Of a DNA stretch of 64,000 nucleotides, positions 26,623 through 36,433 are shown in pieces. This DNA comes from Thiomicrorhabdus sp. Kp2 (lineage in GTDB: Bacteria > Pseudomonadota > Gammaproteobacteria > Thiomicrospirales > Thiomicrospiraceae). The stretch's first letter is position 1. Every line of letters starts with the position of its first letter. The stretch spans positions 620,001 to 684,000 of the forward strand of contig NZ_ARWI01000001.1 of assembly GCF_000478585.1 (NCBI RefSeq), read 5' to 3'. Under the pieces are notes generated by a model. The model ran no database searches. It was not told the origin of the DNA and worked only from the letters and a program-made list of their open reading frames with translations. Position numbers and translations under genes: made by a program.

Positions 26623-27634
26623 CGTACCACTCCTTAACATTCTCTATCGTTCGCTCTTGATAAGCGGGGTGACGTAAAATTTCTTCTATTTTTACGGCTT
26701 TTTTGTCATGGCTTTCACCAAGTTTACCGCGCATTATGGCAATATTTTCTGCTTTAACGGTGACTCGTTTAGGCATTTCTAACGGAATGATATCGCCCTT
26801 TTCCATTTTCAGTAAGTCATCAACATTCATTTTTAACTCAGCCAAGCTTACACTCAAATCAATTTCAATGTTTTTGGCTTCCTCTTTGAGGGTTCTTGAC
26901 CAACGGTTATCACTTTCGCCTTGAAGGTTCTGCATCCCCTCTTCAAGCTTGTCACGAACAGGCTCAAGCATGGCATAAGGCATAACAATATCAACACGAC
27001 CTTCAACCCCTTCAAAACGAACATTGATTGGGCTGACTACAATCATATCTGTTGGATCAACAATACCAGCAAATTTTGGATTCATTTCAGAGTGCATGTA
27101 CTCTATTTCGATATCCATAACAGGCCCCCATGCTTTACGCATGTTTTCTGAAGTGATATCAAGAATACTTCTAACCATACTCATCTCAACGGGAGTATAT
27201 TCTCGCCCTTCAATTTTGAATGGTAACAATCCTGTTCCACCAAAATAAATATCTACAGCTGTAAAAATGAGTTTTGAGTCTAGGGTAAATAAAGAAACCC
27301 CGTTTAATGGATTGATTCGATAAATATTTAAACTGGTAGGTACAAATAAATTACGTAAGTAATCAATCATTTTAATGATTTTAACTTCACCCGCAGTCAC
27401 TTCTACACTCGCCATAATCATCTCATTGAAATGGCGCTGAAACCCTCGTGCAAAACGTTCATTAATAATATCTAAGGCAGGCAGACGCCCACGAACAATT
27501 CGTTCCTGATTTGTGAAGTCATAGACTTTGGCACTCTGTCCTCCTGAAGTATCATCACCTTCAGTTTCAACATCGCCGCCACCCATCCCTTTTAATAGGG
27601 CATCAACTTCATCTTGACTTAGAATATCATCCAT
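26615..27634 (-). CDS. fliM: Flagellar motor switch protein FliM
   Basis: FliM is the C-ring protein that receives CheY-P. The 339-residue product opens with the CheY-docking peptide DDILSQDEVDALLKGMGG, followed by a Gly/Asp-rich linker, the CheC-like middle domain (about 45-235, with LPALDIINERFARGFQRH) and the C-terminal SpoA domain (about 250-330). Length is normal. It lies 10 bp after fliL. Confidence 0.97.
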   Translation of the reverse strand: MDDILSQDEVDALLKGMGGGDVETEGDDTSGGQSAKVYDFTNQERIVRGRLPALDIINERFARGFQRHFNEMIMASVEVTAGEVKIIKMIDYLRNLFVPTSLNIYRINPLNGVSLFTLDSKLIFTAVDIYFGGTGLLPFKIEGREYTPVEMSMVRSILDITSENMRKAWGPVMDIEIEYMHSEMNPKFAGIVDPTDMIVVSPINVRFEGVEGRVDIVMPYAMLEPVRDKLEEGMQNLQGESDNRWSRTLKEEAKNIEIDLSVSLAELKMNVDDLLKMEKGDIIPLEMPKRVTVKAENIAIMRGKLGESHDKKAVKIEEILRHPAYQERTIENVKEWYDE

Positions 27635-27644
27635 TTAAATCGCC

Positions 27645-28250
27645 TTACTGCATGACAAAACGAGTCATGTAAACATCTTCTAATAAATCTGGATAAATAT
27701 TGTGTTTTTCTAACACTTTACGTGTAACGTCCAAAATCTCGGCACGCAATTTATCAGGACCATCAGGTTTCGTTAACTCATTGTAATGTTGGTTTCTTAG
27801 GAGGCGTTCAATATCATTTTTTAGAATGGGGCGCAAATGCTCCATTTCACCCGTGTCACTTACTAATTGTGAATAATATGACATAAATTTTAAATCCACG
27901 GCTAAAAACTTCGCTTGACCATCTCCATAAAAGTTAACGACAAACTTATCCATCGTAAAGTAACTTGGCGGCGCTTCTGGAGCAGGTGGTTCAAACTGCT
28001 TATATTTAGAAGAATATTCTTTAGCGTGGCTATCGCTATCACCCTCTCCATGATCATCGTCTGAGCCGTGTTCTGCAGAAGCATGCATTTCAGTACCAGC
28101 TGATGTATCATCGGAGTGTTTATCACCACTTAGCAATAAAAACGCCATCACCCCAATTCCCACTAAAAGAAGAATTACCACAACAAGTAGGACAATTATC
28201 AGTCCTTTACCACCGCTCTTTTTTTCTTCTTTTACTTCTTCTTCAGACAT
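27645..28250 (-). CDS. fliL: Flagellar basal-body-associated protein FliL
   Basis: FliL associates with the stator and supports torque. The 201-residue product has one N-terminal membrane helix (GLIIVLLVVVILLLVGIGVM, about 14-35), a His/Asp-rich periplasmic linker (HASAEHGSDDDHGEGDSDSH) longer than usual, and a C-terminal FliL domain (YFTMDKFVVNFYGDG... MTRFVMQ end). The His/Asp-rich linker is unusual and could bind metal, but that is only a suggestion. It follows motB by 23 bp. Confidence 0.93.
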   Translation of the reverse strand: MSEEEVKEEKKSGGKGLIIVLLVVVILLLVGIGVMAFLLLSGDKHSDDTSAGTEMHASAEHGSDDDHGEGDSDSHAKEYSSKYKQFEPPAPEAPPSYFTMDKFVVNFYGDGQAKFLAVDLKFMSYYSQLVSDTGEMEHLRPILKNDIERLLRNQHYNELTKPDGPDKLRAEILDVTRKVLEKHNIYPDLLEDVYMTRFVMQ

Positions 28251-28273
28251 GGTTATCCTTCCTTCTCATTAAA

Positions 28274-29155
28274 TTAATAAGGTGTCAGTTGCAGTTGTTT
28301 ATTTAAGTCTTCTGCCTCGGGAGCATCACTTAAACTACGTAATCGCTCTTCGGCCTCTTTATTCAAAACAATAATACTAATTCTTCTATTTCTGGGATTA
28401 TACGGATTTTCTTTATCAAACGGCACGGTATCAGACATTCCTACCGCTTGGGCAATTTGATTGCTATTTACTCCCCCTTTAAGAAGTAAACGTCTCGCTG
28501 CGTTTGCTCTATCTGCAGACAACTCCCAGTTAGTATATTCAGAGCTATTATGATAACCAGAAGAATCGGTATGGCCAGCAATACTGATCTTATTATTGGT
28601 CGTTGCCAAGACCTTACCCACTTCTTGCAATAGCTTTGACGCATACTCTTTTGGTAAATCAACCCCCGACCCAAACATTGGACGCTTTCGATCATCTAAA
28701 ATTTGTACTTGCAAACCATTGGGGGTTACATCAATCTTCAACTGTTCTTTTAACTGACTTAAAGAATCACTCTCAGCAATTTGCTTTTCCAATTCAAGCT
28801 TCATCGCCTCCATCTGAGCTTTTTCTTCAGCCTTTCCTGAACCGTCTTCATTACCTTCTTGACCTTTTGGCGAGTCTTTAAAACCTCCCATATCAATCAT
28901 CGCATCTGATGTTCGTCCAGCCTCTTTTGACTCAACCAAAGACATTGGAGAGGACTCAATGACGGTTGGATCTCTAAAGAATTCAGCCATCGCCTTCATC
29001 TCTTCATCATTTGTTCCACCCAAAACCCATAACATCAAGAAAAATGCTGCTGTTGCCGTCATAAAATCGGCAAAGGCAATTTTCCATGCCCCACCATGTG
29101 CTGAGTGTGGACACTTATTTAAACGTTTTATGATTATGGATTGTTCATCACTCAT
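28274..29155 (-). CDS. motB: Flagellar motor stator protein MotB
   Basis: MotB anchors the stator to peptidoglycan and carries the ion-binding Asp. The 293-residue product has one membrane helix with WKIAFADFMTATAAFFLML, where D30 is the channel Asp, a charged periplasmic linker, and a C-terminal OmpA-like domain (about 165-275) with SIAGHTDSSGYHN and NRRISIIVL. It lies 26 bp after motA. Placement of motAB inside the fli operon, between a receptor gene and fliL, is unusual. Whether protons or sodium are used cannot be settled here. Confidence 0.94.
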   Translation of the reverse strand: MSDEQSIIIKRLNKCPHSAHGGAWKIAFADFMTATAAFFLMLWVLGGTNDEEMKAMAEFFRDPTVIESSPMSLVESKEAGRTSDAMIDMGGFKDSPKGQEGNEDGSGKAEEKAQMEAMKLELEKQIAESDSLSQLKEQLKIDVTPNGLQVQILDDRKRPMFGSGVDLPKEYASKLLQEVGKVLATTNNKISIAGHTDSSGYHNSSEYTNWELSADRANAARRLLLKGGVNSNQIAQAVGMSDTVPFDKENPYNPRNRRISIIVLNKEAEERLRSLSDAPEAEDLNKQLQLTPY

Positions 29156-29181
29156 AACGATTCGATTATCTTATTTTGCAA

Positions 29182-30033
29182 TTATTTTTGACTTTGTAAA
29201 AATTCATCAACTTCCGTAAATGTAGGACGTTCATGACTAGGTACCGCTTTACGACCAAACTCAACCGCAACCTGTGGTGCATAACCGTTTAAATTAGCCA
29301 TTAAACAGGTTTTAATCACGCCAAAAAAAGCACCCTCCGCCTCTGCTCGGTTGGCTAATTCAGATGAAATAGGAGCAATAAATCCGTAAGCAATCAAGAT
29401 ACCCAAAAAAGTACCCACTAGAGCTACCGACATATGGTGAGCAATCTCCATTGGTCCTGCATCAAGGTAACTCATGGTAATGACAATCCCTAATACCGCA
29501 GCAACAATACCAAATGCAGGTAGCGCCTCTGAAACTTTACCAATCGCTGCACTCGGCATCATCGCTTCATGGTGGTGAGCATCAAGCTCAAGAATCATTA
29601 AATCTTCTAACTGATAAGGGTTACTCGCGCCACTAATCATTAGTCTTAAGTAATCACAAATAAAGTCAATCGCATGATGATCAGCAGCCACCTTTGGCGC
29701 ACTATTAAAAAGCTCACTTGAATGCGGGTCTTCTACATCTGCCTCAATTGACATTAAACCTTCTCTACGTGCCTTGTTAAAGATTTTAAACATCAACCCC
29801 AATAATTCCATAAACAACTCTTTGTTTACATGATGAGGCTTAGCAAGCCCGAGACTTTTTCCAAAACCTGCTTTAACAACCCAACCTGGGTTTGCAATAA
29901 TATAAGCACCCAATGCACCACCACAGATAATAACCATCTCTAGTGGTTGAATCATGATACCTATACTACCGTGTGGTAAGTAACCACCCAATAGGGTACC
30001 GATTACAACAAGTGTACCGACTATTGCCTTCAT
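29182..30033 (-). CDS. motA: Flagellar motor stator protein MotA
   Basis: MotA is the pentameric stator subunit that contacts FliG. The 283-residue product has four membrane segments (about 2-20, 30-50, 165-190 and 200-222), a cytoplasmic loop with the charged region near KIFNKARREGLMSIEADVEDP, and GIVAAVLGIVITMSYLD, which forms part of the channel. Length and features match the long E. coli-type MotA. It lies 47 bp downstream of the embedded receptor gene. Confidence 0.95.
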   Translation of the reverse strand: MKAIVGTLVVIGTLLGGYLPHGSIGIMIQPLEMVIICGGALGAYIIANPGWVVKAGFGKSLGLAKPHHVNKELFMELLGLMFKIFNKARREGLMSIEADVEDPHSSELFNSAPKVAADHHAIDFICDYLRLMISGASNPYQLEDLMILELDAHHHEAMMPSAAIGKVSEALPAFGIVAAVLGIVITMSYLDAGPMEIAHHMSVALVGTFLGILIAYGFIAPISSELANRAEAEGAFFGVIKTCLMANLNGYAPQVAVEFGRKAVPSHERPTFTEVDEFLQSQK

Positions 30034-30080
30034 TTATTTTTTCCTACTTTTTGGTGCTTATAATTATGTTTTTTTTCTAA

Positions 30081-31073
30081 TTAACTGCGTTGAATCACAC
30101 TGGATAATTCTTCCTGCGCAGATTTTAACTCAGAAAGGTCTGCGACAATACCATTAAATATCTCATTAACACGGCCTGCTTGCTCTTGTGTTGAACCGAC
30201 TCGGTTCTGCCCACTCTCCATTACCTGAACCGCATTTCGTGCACGCTGCTGTAATTCTTCAATAATACTTTGTATTTCAGTTGTCGCCTGCTGAGTTTTA
30301 CCAGCCAATATTCTAACCTCATCCGCCACGACGGCAAAACCTCGGCCATGCTCACCCGCTCGTGCAGCCTCAATCGCCGCATTTAACGCTAACAAATTAG
30401 TTTGCTCCGCAATATCTCTAATTAACACCAATACCGTTCCGATATTACTACTGTCTTCTTCTAAGCGTTTAATAACGCCTGAAGCATGAATCACCTCATC
30501 GGTTAAACCACTGACTTCAGAAATAACGTTGCCAGCTGATTCCATACCTTCAGAAGAACCAGCATTAAGTGCTTGAAGCTTAGAAGCCAATTTTTGTGAC
30601 AATAGAAGTAATTCACTATTATCAAATGCCGTAACTGCCGCAGGCATCTCATGTTGCTGCGCATAACATGCGGCTAGCGTTTCATTCAATTCTTCCATTT
30701 GACTTTCTAAGTCAGCAACCTTCGATTCTGCAGTAGATTTTTCAATCATCTCTTTTGTAACCTGACTTGAGGCAAGTTCTAAAAGATCATTTAAGGCACT
30801 GGTTAATTTAGGATCGGCGTTTGCCACACTTACTGTCGTAGCTAAATCTTTTTCACCGATAATTTTTCGAAGTGAGTCAACAACCTCTGTTTGATCACAA
30901 GCACCAGATTTGTTACACATCATTAAATAAACCAATGCCCCAGTAATTACACCTGCAACCACCATTGCCATCATGACAAAGCCAACCGTTGGAATTCCAG
31001 CAATTTCAGAACCCGCATAAGCGTTGGTAACGCCTAAGCTCAACAATACAGAAATACTTTTTACAAATTTCAT
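30081..31073 (-). CDS. Short methyl-accepting chemotaxis-like protein embedded in the fli operon
   Basis: The 330-residue product starts with a Sec-like signal ([20 protein letters not shown], possible cleavage after residue 20), has only about 10 periplasmic residues, then one membrane helix ([21 protein letters not shown], about 31-51) and a cytoplasmic coiled coil. The tip [19 protein letters not shown] with [14 protein letters not shown] is fully conserved (about 223-258). No ligand-binding or HAMP domain is present. It sits 9 bp after fliK and 47 bp before motA, so it is cotranscribed with motor genes. Function is unknown; a link between the stator or motor and the array is a guess. Confidence 0.88.
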   Translation of the reverse strand: MKFVKSISVLLSLGVTNAYAGSEIAGIPTVGFVMMAMVVAGVITGALVYLMMCNKSGACDQTEVVDSLRKIIGEKDLATTVSVANADPKLTSALNDLLELASSQVTKEMIEKSTAESKVADLESQMEELNETLAACYAQQHEMPAAVTAFDNSELLLLSQKLASKLQALNAGSSEGMESAGNVISEVSGLTDEVIHASGVIKRLEEDSSNIGTVLVLIRDIAEQTNLLALNAAIEAARAGEHGRGFAVVADEVRILAGKTQQATTEIQSIIEELQQRARNAVQVMESGQNRVGSTQEQAGRVNEIFNGIVADLSELKSAQEELSSVIQRS

Positions 31074-31082
31074 CTCTCGCTC

Positions 31083-32627
31083 CTAAGCGTAAAAATCGAC
31101 AATATTATCGGTTGTGATAGCATTTTGAGTCATGGTGTTTTCAGATAATTCGATGTCACTTTCATCTTGGGGTAATGACATTGAATTGCCGCCAGCACTA
31201 CCCTCTTTATTTTGAGAAAAATTGGAATGCTCGCCAATATCAACCGAAGCCAGATTAATACCAGATTGTTCAAGCATCTCTCTCAAACGAGGTAAAGCAC
31301 TTTCCATGGCTTCACGCGTTGTTAGGTGCTGGGCGTTCATTGTGACATGCATTTGTTGTTCTTTATCCATATGTAACTTTACCTGAACTGGGCCAAGTTT
31401 CTCAGGATTCAAAGTAATTTGCGCTTGTTGCACTTGGTTATTCGCCATAAAAACAACACGTTGCCCTAAAGCTTGTCCCCACTGTGGAGACTTAACAGGC
31501 ACTACTATTGTTTGTAGCCCAAGTGGTAATTGCCCACGCCGCTCTGTTGAAAGCATGTCTACACCCAGCAAGCCATCTTTAGATTCTACTTTTGAAAGCG
31601 ATTCATCAACTGTATTAACAATCATTTTTTGCTCAAGATTTTGGGCTCTCTGTTCTTTAAACTGCATAGATTGCTGAGGACTTGAAAACGACTGTTGTGG
31701 ATTATTTTGACTATTGCTTTGTGCACTGTTTTGCGAAGGATTTGATGACTGAGCCATTTCACTACCAGAGCTACTCCATTGTGTGGCTGAACTAGAGTGA
31801 GTCGATGAACTTACAACCGATGATTGAGTATTCCCAGGAGGCACGCTCACAGCTGTTTGGCCATGAGCCGAAGTTACATTCGTCATTCCCTGACTATTAA
31901 CAGCGACATTTTGATTATTCACCAAACCTGCTTGAACAAATTCTTCTTGTCCATCGATTACAGTCTCACCAACTTGATTAACTGGCTTTGCAACGTCTAT
32001 ATCTATAGAGCCATCATCCACTTTATAGTTGACATTAATATCGTGCCCACCCTCCAAGCTACTCACAGACTCAATCAACTCACCATTCTCATGAACACTG
32101 TTCATAGCTGAGAGGTATGGATCAGACAGCATCTTTTCAGATACAGCCACTTGATCATCAGATAAAGGAATTTTTGGCATTTCCCCCTGATTTTCCAGCA
32201 CTTTACTCACTACACCCATAATATTTGAATCTGATAAAGTCAAAGAATTCTGACCCACCTCAGAACCAGAGGATAAAACCTTCTCTTGCAGAGTTACCAG
32301 GCCTGGTAACTTTGCAATTGCCATATCAGAAACATCATTAAGGACGTTCACATCCATTTCTGTAACTAAAGCAAGGCCTGAAGCAGGTAACACAGCCCCT
32401 TCTAAACTATCATTCAAAGAAGCTGTAAGAAGCAGGTTTGACTCTTCATCTAACTGCACAACTGACTTATCAGCGCTTAATTCTTTACCTTTTACACCAT
32501 TGAACATTGAGGCAAAAAGTTCTGAAAACTTTGCACTTTGTGGCAACCCTTGCCCACTATCCGTCATATCAACAGCTTGAAAAGGTTGTTCAACATGTGA
32601 AGATTTGGCATTTATAAGCATATTCAT
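31083..32627 (-). CDS. fliK: Flagellar hook-length control protein FliK
   Basis: FliK measures the hook and triggers the FlhB switch. The 514-residue product has a long disordered Ser/Gln/Asn-rich region (about 250-350), and the conserved C-terminal hook domain (about 375-470) with QWGQALGQRVVFMANNQVQQ and AQITLNPEKLGPVQVKLHM. Length is within the FliK range. A sigma-54-type element lies 36 bp upstream, so it may begin a secondary transcription unit. A perfect palindrome copy in the N-terminal part encodes LPGLVT (32294-32309). Confidence 0.93.
   Translation of the reverse strand: MNMLINAKSSHVEQPFQAVDMTDSGQGLPQSAKFSELFASMFNGVKGKELSADKSVVQLDEESNLLLTASLNDSLEGAVLPASGLALVTEMDVNVLNDVSDMAIAKLPGLVTLQEKVLSSGSEVGQNSLTLSDSNIMGVVSKVLENQGEMPKIPLSDDQVAVSEKMLSDPYLSAMNSVHENGELIESVSSLEGGHDINVNYKVDDGSIDIDVAKPVNQVGETVIDGQEEFVQAGLVNNQNVAVNSQGMTNVTSAHGQTAVSVPPGNTQSSVVSSSTHSSSATQWSSSGSEMAQSSNPSQNSAQSNSQNNPQQSFSSPQQSMQFKEQRAQNLEQKMIVNTVDESLSKVESKDGLLGVDMLSTERRGQLPLGLQTIVVPVKSPQWGQALGQRVVFMANNQVQQAQITLNPEKLGPVQVKLHMDKEQQMHVTMNAQHLTTREAMESALPRLREMLEQSGINLASVDIGEHSNFSQNKEGSAGGNSMSLPQDESDIELSENTMTQNAITTDNIVDFYA
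32294..32309. repeat. Dispersed palindrome, perfect copy in fliK
   Basis: TTACCAGGCCTGGTAA, symmetry extended by one G/C pair; encodes LPGLVT. Confidence 0.9.
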
Positions 32628-32662
32628 CTCTTATCTTGACTGTGAATTGTAGTTTCAGAAAA

Positions 32663-32677
32663 GCAATATACATGCCC
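32663..32677 (-). promoter_or_regulatory. Candidate internal sigma-54 promoter before fliK
   Basis: On the minus strand GGGCAT-N5-TTGC keeps GG/GC spacing, in the 83-bp gap between fliJ and fliK. It would allow separate expression of fliK and the genes after it. Confidence 0.6.
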
Positions 32678-32710
32678 AACATTTAAAATCTGCATAAACA
32701 GAAAAGAGAA

Positions 32711-33199
32711 CTACCCAGAATTATTTTTATTTTGAATGTATTTTTGCGCTGACAGCTCATCTAACATACGCTGTTCTTGCCGGTTTATTTGCGCTTGTTC
32801 GTTATTGCTAATACGTTTTAAAAGAGCCTCCAAAGACTTAACTCTGGCACGCTTTTCTATCCAATTATCTTTAGCAAGACTTTGCATTTTTTCAGACTCT
32901 TCAACTTGATTTCGTTGTGCAACGAGTGCTTGGCTCAGTTTATCTGAAAAGGCATTATAGGTTTGCAACTGTATTGGAGAGATACTATTCACTGAACTGG
33001 GCTTTTTAGCATATTCGTCACAGTATGACTGCAAGGATTCAAGTTGCTGTTTCGCATCAGCCAATTTAGATTGCATATAAGCATAGGTTTGCGCGGCCTG
33101 ATCTAATTCGACTTCAGCAAGTTCAACGATTTTTCTTACTCTTTGTAATCTACGTGACACAAAACTGTTCCATTTGCCGAAGGAAAACTTTGAAAACAC
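32711..33199 (-). CDS. fliJ: Flagellar export chaperone FliJ
   Basis: The 162-residue, almost wholly coiled-coil protein lies directly after fliI. FliJ is the central stalk of the FliH-FliI ATPase. Sequence is poorly conserved in the family, so position and the all-helical charged pattern (e.g. QRVRKIVELAEVELDQAAQT and NRQEQRMLDELSAQK) carry the call. Length fits. Confidence 0.88.
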   Translation of the reverse strand: MFSKFSFGKWNSFVSRRLQRVRKIVELAEVELDQAAQTYAYMQSKLADAKQQLESLQSYCDEYAKKPSSVNSISPIQLQTYNAFSDKLSQALVAQRNQVEESEKMQSLAKDNWIEKRARVKSLEALLKRISNNEQAQINRQEQRMLDELSAQKYIQNKNNSG

Positions 33200-33231
33200 A
33201 GCAACTAAATCTTACTGCTTTCAATAAAAAA

Positions 33232-34578
33232 CTAACTCAATGTTGCTTTCAAACTTTCTAATGACTGCTCAACAGAAAAGTGCTCATGAATCCCCTGAGA
33301 TAAATAACTGTTTAATGCAGGATGTTTGGCTATAGACTCATCTATAACAGGGTCGGCCCCTCTCCGATAAGCACCAACACTAATTAAATCGTGATTTTGC
33401 TGGTAGGTTGAATAGAGGTTCTTAAACTTTCTGGCTAAACTTAATTGCTCATCAGAAACAATATCAACCATAACTCGGCTAATCGATGACTCAACATCTA
33501 TGGCTGGATAACGCCCACTATCTGCAATCTCCCTTGAGAGCACAATATGTCCATCCAAAACACCACGAGCTGAATCCACAATAGGGTCAGATTGATCATC
33601 CCCTTCTGCTAAAACCGTGTAGATAGCGGTTATTGAACCACCACCCATTTTTCCATTTCCAGCACGCTCAACCAATTGTGGAAGTTTTGCAAAAACGGAT
33701 GGCGGATAACCTTTACTGGCAGGTGGTTCACCAACCGCCAAAGCAATCTCACGCTGTGCTTGAGCAAATCGGGTTAATGAATCCATTAAAAGCAGTACAT
33801 TTTTGCCTTGTTCTCTAAAATATTCTGCTATAGCCGTTGCTAACATAGCACCATGTAATCGCATAAGAGGAGGATCATCCGCAGGCGTAGCGACAACTAC
33901 AGAGCGCTTCAAACCTTCTTCACCTAAGTTATTTCTAACAAACTCATTCACTTCTCGACCACGCTCACCAACAAGCCCAACCACAACCACATCTGCATCG
34001 GTAAAACGGGTCATCATACCAAGTAGTACGCTTTTACCGACCCCTGTTCCAGCCATCAAACCGATTCGTTGGCCTTTACCTAATGTCAATAAACCATTTA
34101 TCGCCTTAACCCCAACATCCAACGGTTCATTAATCGGGTGACGACTTAATGGATTAATGCGCTGACCAGATAATGACACATAATCCGTAGTCTCAATAGC
34201 TCCAAGACCATCTAATGCTTCACCTGTTCCACTCACTACTCGGCCTAACATAGCGTAACCCACTCCGACTTTAACACCTCCATCAATGGGAAGCACTTCG
34301 GCATTAGGTTCCAGTCCATTTGTGTCACCAATTGGCATTAAAAAAAGACGACCATCATGAAAACCAACCACTTCAGCTTCTATTGGCATTAATTCATTTC
34401 CACGCATAATTTGACAGCGAGAGCCAATCGGTGCAAAAGTCCCCACCACCTCTAAAGTCATACCTACCATACGAACTAAACGCCCAGCCACTTTTAAAGA
34501 CTGAGGTTTAATACTACTGTTCGTTAAATGAGTTAATTTATCACTGAGGTTTTGATTGAGTTGCTTTGCAAGTTCCAT
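33232..34578 (-). CDS. fliI: Flagellum-specific ATPase FliI
   Basis: FliI energises export-substrate handling. The 448-residue product resembles the F1 beta subunit: Walker A GLMAGTGVGKSVLLG near residue 170, GERGREVNEFV, Walker B NVLLLMDSLTRFAQAQRE and the GEPPASKGYPPSVFAKLPQL loop typical of type III ATPases. Length and motifs are standard. It follows fliH by 45 bp. Confidence 0.97.
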   Translation of the reverse strand: MELAKQLNQNLSDKLTHLTNSSIKPQSLKVAGRLVRMVGMTLEVVGTFAPIGSRCQIMRGNELMPIEAEVVGFHDGRLFLMPIGDTNGLEPNAEVLPIDGGVKVGVGYAMLGRVVSGTGEALDGLGAIETTDYVSLSGQRINPLSRHPINEPLDVGVKAINGLLTLGKGQRIGLMAGTGVGKSVLLGMMTRFTDADVVVVGLVGERGREVNEFVRNNLGEEGLKRSVVVATPADDPPLMRLHGAMLATAIAEYFREQGKNVLLLMDSLTRFAQAQREIALAVGEPPASKGYPPSVFAKLPQLVERAGNGKMGGGSITAIYTVLAEGDDQSDPIVDSARGVLDGHIVLSREIADSGRYPAIDVESSISRVMVDIVSDEQLSLARKFKNLYSTYQQNHDLISVGAYRRGADPVIDESIAKHPALNSYLSQGIHEHFSVEQSLESLKATLS

Positions 34579-34623
34579 ACTTATCTTCTTATAAATATAT
34601 TAAGGAAGAATTTTGAGGCTTGT

Positions 34624-35409
34624 TTAGGCTTCATGATTGGCCTGAGAGTCGGTTTCTGATACATCTTGAGAAACCTGTTCAGCTATATCGTCATATCGAG
34701 CAATCCAACTATTCAAAATAGTTGAATAATCTTGCTTAACAATACATGTTCCTACTTCAACATGACTATTTTCATGTAGCGACCATTTCTCAGAAATAGA
34801 GGGTTGCGAAATTTGTATAAAGGCTAAATCATCAGGATGTAGATAGATATTAATCTCACTGGATGACTCTGGTAAAGCTAAAACGGATTCTTTAATGGTA
34901 TTTAAAACCCACTCTTTATCCGACGTCACGTCTCGCTTTATGACGGTTTTTGCAACATGCAAAGCAAAACCAACCAGTTCAGCATAAATTTTCTGCTCAA
35001 GCGATTCAAACGGTTTATTTAAGGTAGAAAGAATGGAGTCAAACTGTGCTAACTTGGGTTGAAGTGTTTCCATTACTTCAGCTTTAGCCTCTGATTCACC
35101 TTGCCTTTTTCCTTCTTCTTGCCCCTTTAACAAACCTTCTTGATAACCTTTTTCAAAGGCTTTGTCATACGCTTCTTGTTTTAAGAGTTCAGCTTGTTTT
35201 TGAATTTGCGGCTGCATTTCTTGTTGAATACGTTGATAAGCCTCATCAGAGAGCTTTTTTTCATTCAACGCTTCAACTTCTTCAAAACTCGAAAGTTTCC
35301 AAGTCTCAATGTTAGGCGCTTTCAACTCTGAAGACTGCAACAATTTAGCGACAGCTGGTTCGGTTTCATTTGCCTCAAATTTTGGTGTTTGTTTTGACTC
35401 ATCAACCAC
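34624..35409 (-). CDS. fliH: Flagellar assembly protein FliH
   Basis: FliH is the peripheral stalk and regulator of FliI. The 261-residue product is charged and helical, with a Gly-spaced helix KAFEKGYQEGLLKGQEEGK (repeated GxxxG as in the family, about 83-102) and a C-terminal domain with FALHVAKTVIKRDV and YLHPDDLAFI. The start codon is GTG immediately after the fliG stop, with GAGGAG inside fliG as ribosome site. Confidence 0.93.
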   Translation of the reverse strand: MVDESKQTPKFEANETEPAVAKLLQSSELKAPNIETWKLSSFEEVEALNEKKLSDEAYQRIQQEMQPQIQKQAELLKQEAYDKAFEKGYQEGLLKGQEEGKRQGESEAKAEVMETLQPKLAQFDSILSTLNKPFESLEQKIYAELVGFALHVAKTVIKRDVTSDKEWVLNTIKESVLALPESSSEINIYLHPDDLAFIQISQPSISEKWSLHENSHVEVGTCIVKQDYSTILNSWIARYDDIAEQVSQDVSETDSQANHEA

Positions 35410-36432
35410 CTACACGAACTCCTCTCCACCACCTGGCATCATAAGTTTCTCTTCATCCGCTAAACGACGCACTGTTTGTATAATCGTTCTTTGCGCATCT
35501 TCAACTGCACTTAACTTAACAGGACCACCCGTCTCTAAGTCATCACGCATAATATCGGCTTGTCGTTTTGAAAGGTTCGAAAGGAACTTCTCTTTAATGG
35601 CTGTATCAGCACCTTTAAGAGCAACAATCAACACATCACTTGGCACCTCAGCAACCAGTGTTTGAATACCTCTATCATCAATCCCTTCGATATCGTCAAA
35701 GACAAACATTTTATCTTGAATACCTTTACTAACCTCTTCATGCTCAATTGCAATATCGTCAAGAATACGTGAATCTACCCCACCACCAACTAAGTTCAAG
35801 ATTTCTGCTGCTCGCTTCTCTCCGCCAATAGTCGCCAGCTTACCACCCTCTCCATCACTGGATGCATTTTCTAATACGTCATTTAAATCAAATAAGGCAC
35901 GAGGCTGAATCGTCGTTAAAGTCGCTATACGGTAAATAACTTCTGCCTGAAAACGTTCTGGAATCCCTCTCAATACTTCAGCTGCTTGATCTGAGTCAAA
36001 ATAAGATAAAACAATAGCAACCACCTGAGGATGTTCATTACGTAACATATTGGAAATGGTGGAGGGATGCTGCCACTTAAGCGCTTCTAACCCCTTAACT
36101 TGATCACCAAGGAGTGCTGCATCCATAAGATGACCACCACCATCACCGAGCGCATCAGCCATAAGTGATTGCGCGTATTCACTCGGATCTACGCCAAGTG
36201 CGTCTTCACCCAGTTCATTTAAGAAAGACCGCATTACAGCATGTATATCTTTATGCGATACATTATCAACAGAGGTCATGGCTGAACCAATTTGTTGAAC
36301 TTCTCTTGGGTTAAGATGCTTCAATACTTTTGCCGCGGAATCTTTACCTAAAGAGAGTAACAATATTGCTGCCTTATCAAGTTTAGAAATATCTCTTTCT
36401 TTACCCATTTCTTCAATTACTGATTCAGGCAT
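35410..36432 (-). CDS. fliG: Flagellar motor switch protein FliG
   Basis: FliG links the MS ring to the C ring and contacts MotA. The 340-residue product has the N-terminal FliF-binding domain (about 10-110), a middle domain with the EHPQVVAIVLSYF motif and a C-terminal torque domain with MFVFDDIEGIDDRGIQTLV and KFLSNLSKRQADIMRDDLE, which contain the charged torque residues. Length is normal; it is 1 bp from fliF and abuts fliH. Confidence 0.97.
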   Translation of the reverse strand: MPESVIEEMGKERDISKLDKAAILLLSLGKDSAAKVLKHLNPREVQQIGSAMTSVDNVSHKDIHAVMRSFLNELGEDALGVDPSEYAQSLMADALGDGGGHLMDAALLGDQVKGLEALKWQHPSTISNMLRNEHPQVVAIVLSYFDSDQAAEVLRGIPERFQAEVIYRIATLTTIQPRALFDLNDVLENASSDGEGGKLATIGGEKRAAEILNLVGGGVDSRILDDIAIEHEEVSKGIQDKMFVFDDIEGIDDRGIQTLVAEVPSDVLIVALKGADTAIKEKFLSNLSKRQADIMRDDLETGGPVKLSAVEDAQRTIIQTVRRLADEEKLMMPGGGEEFV

Positions 36433-36433
36433 T

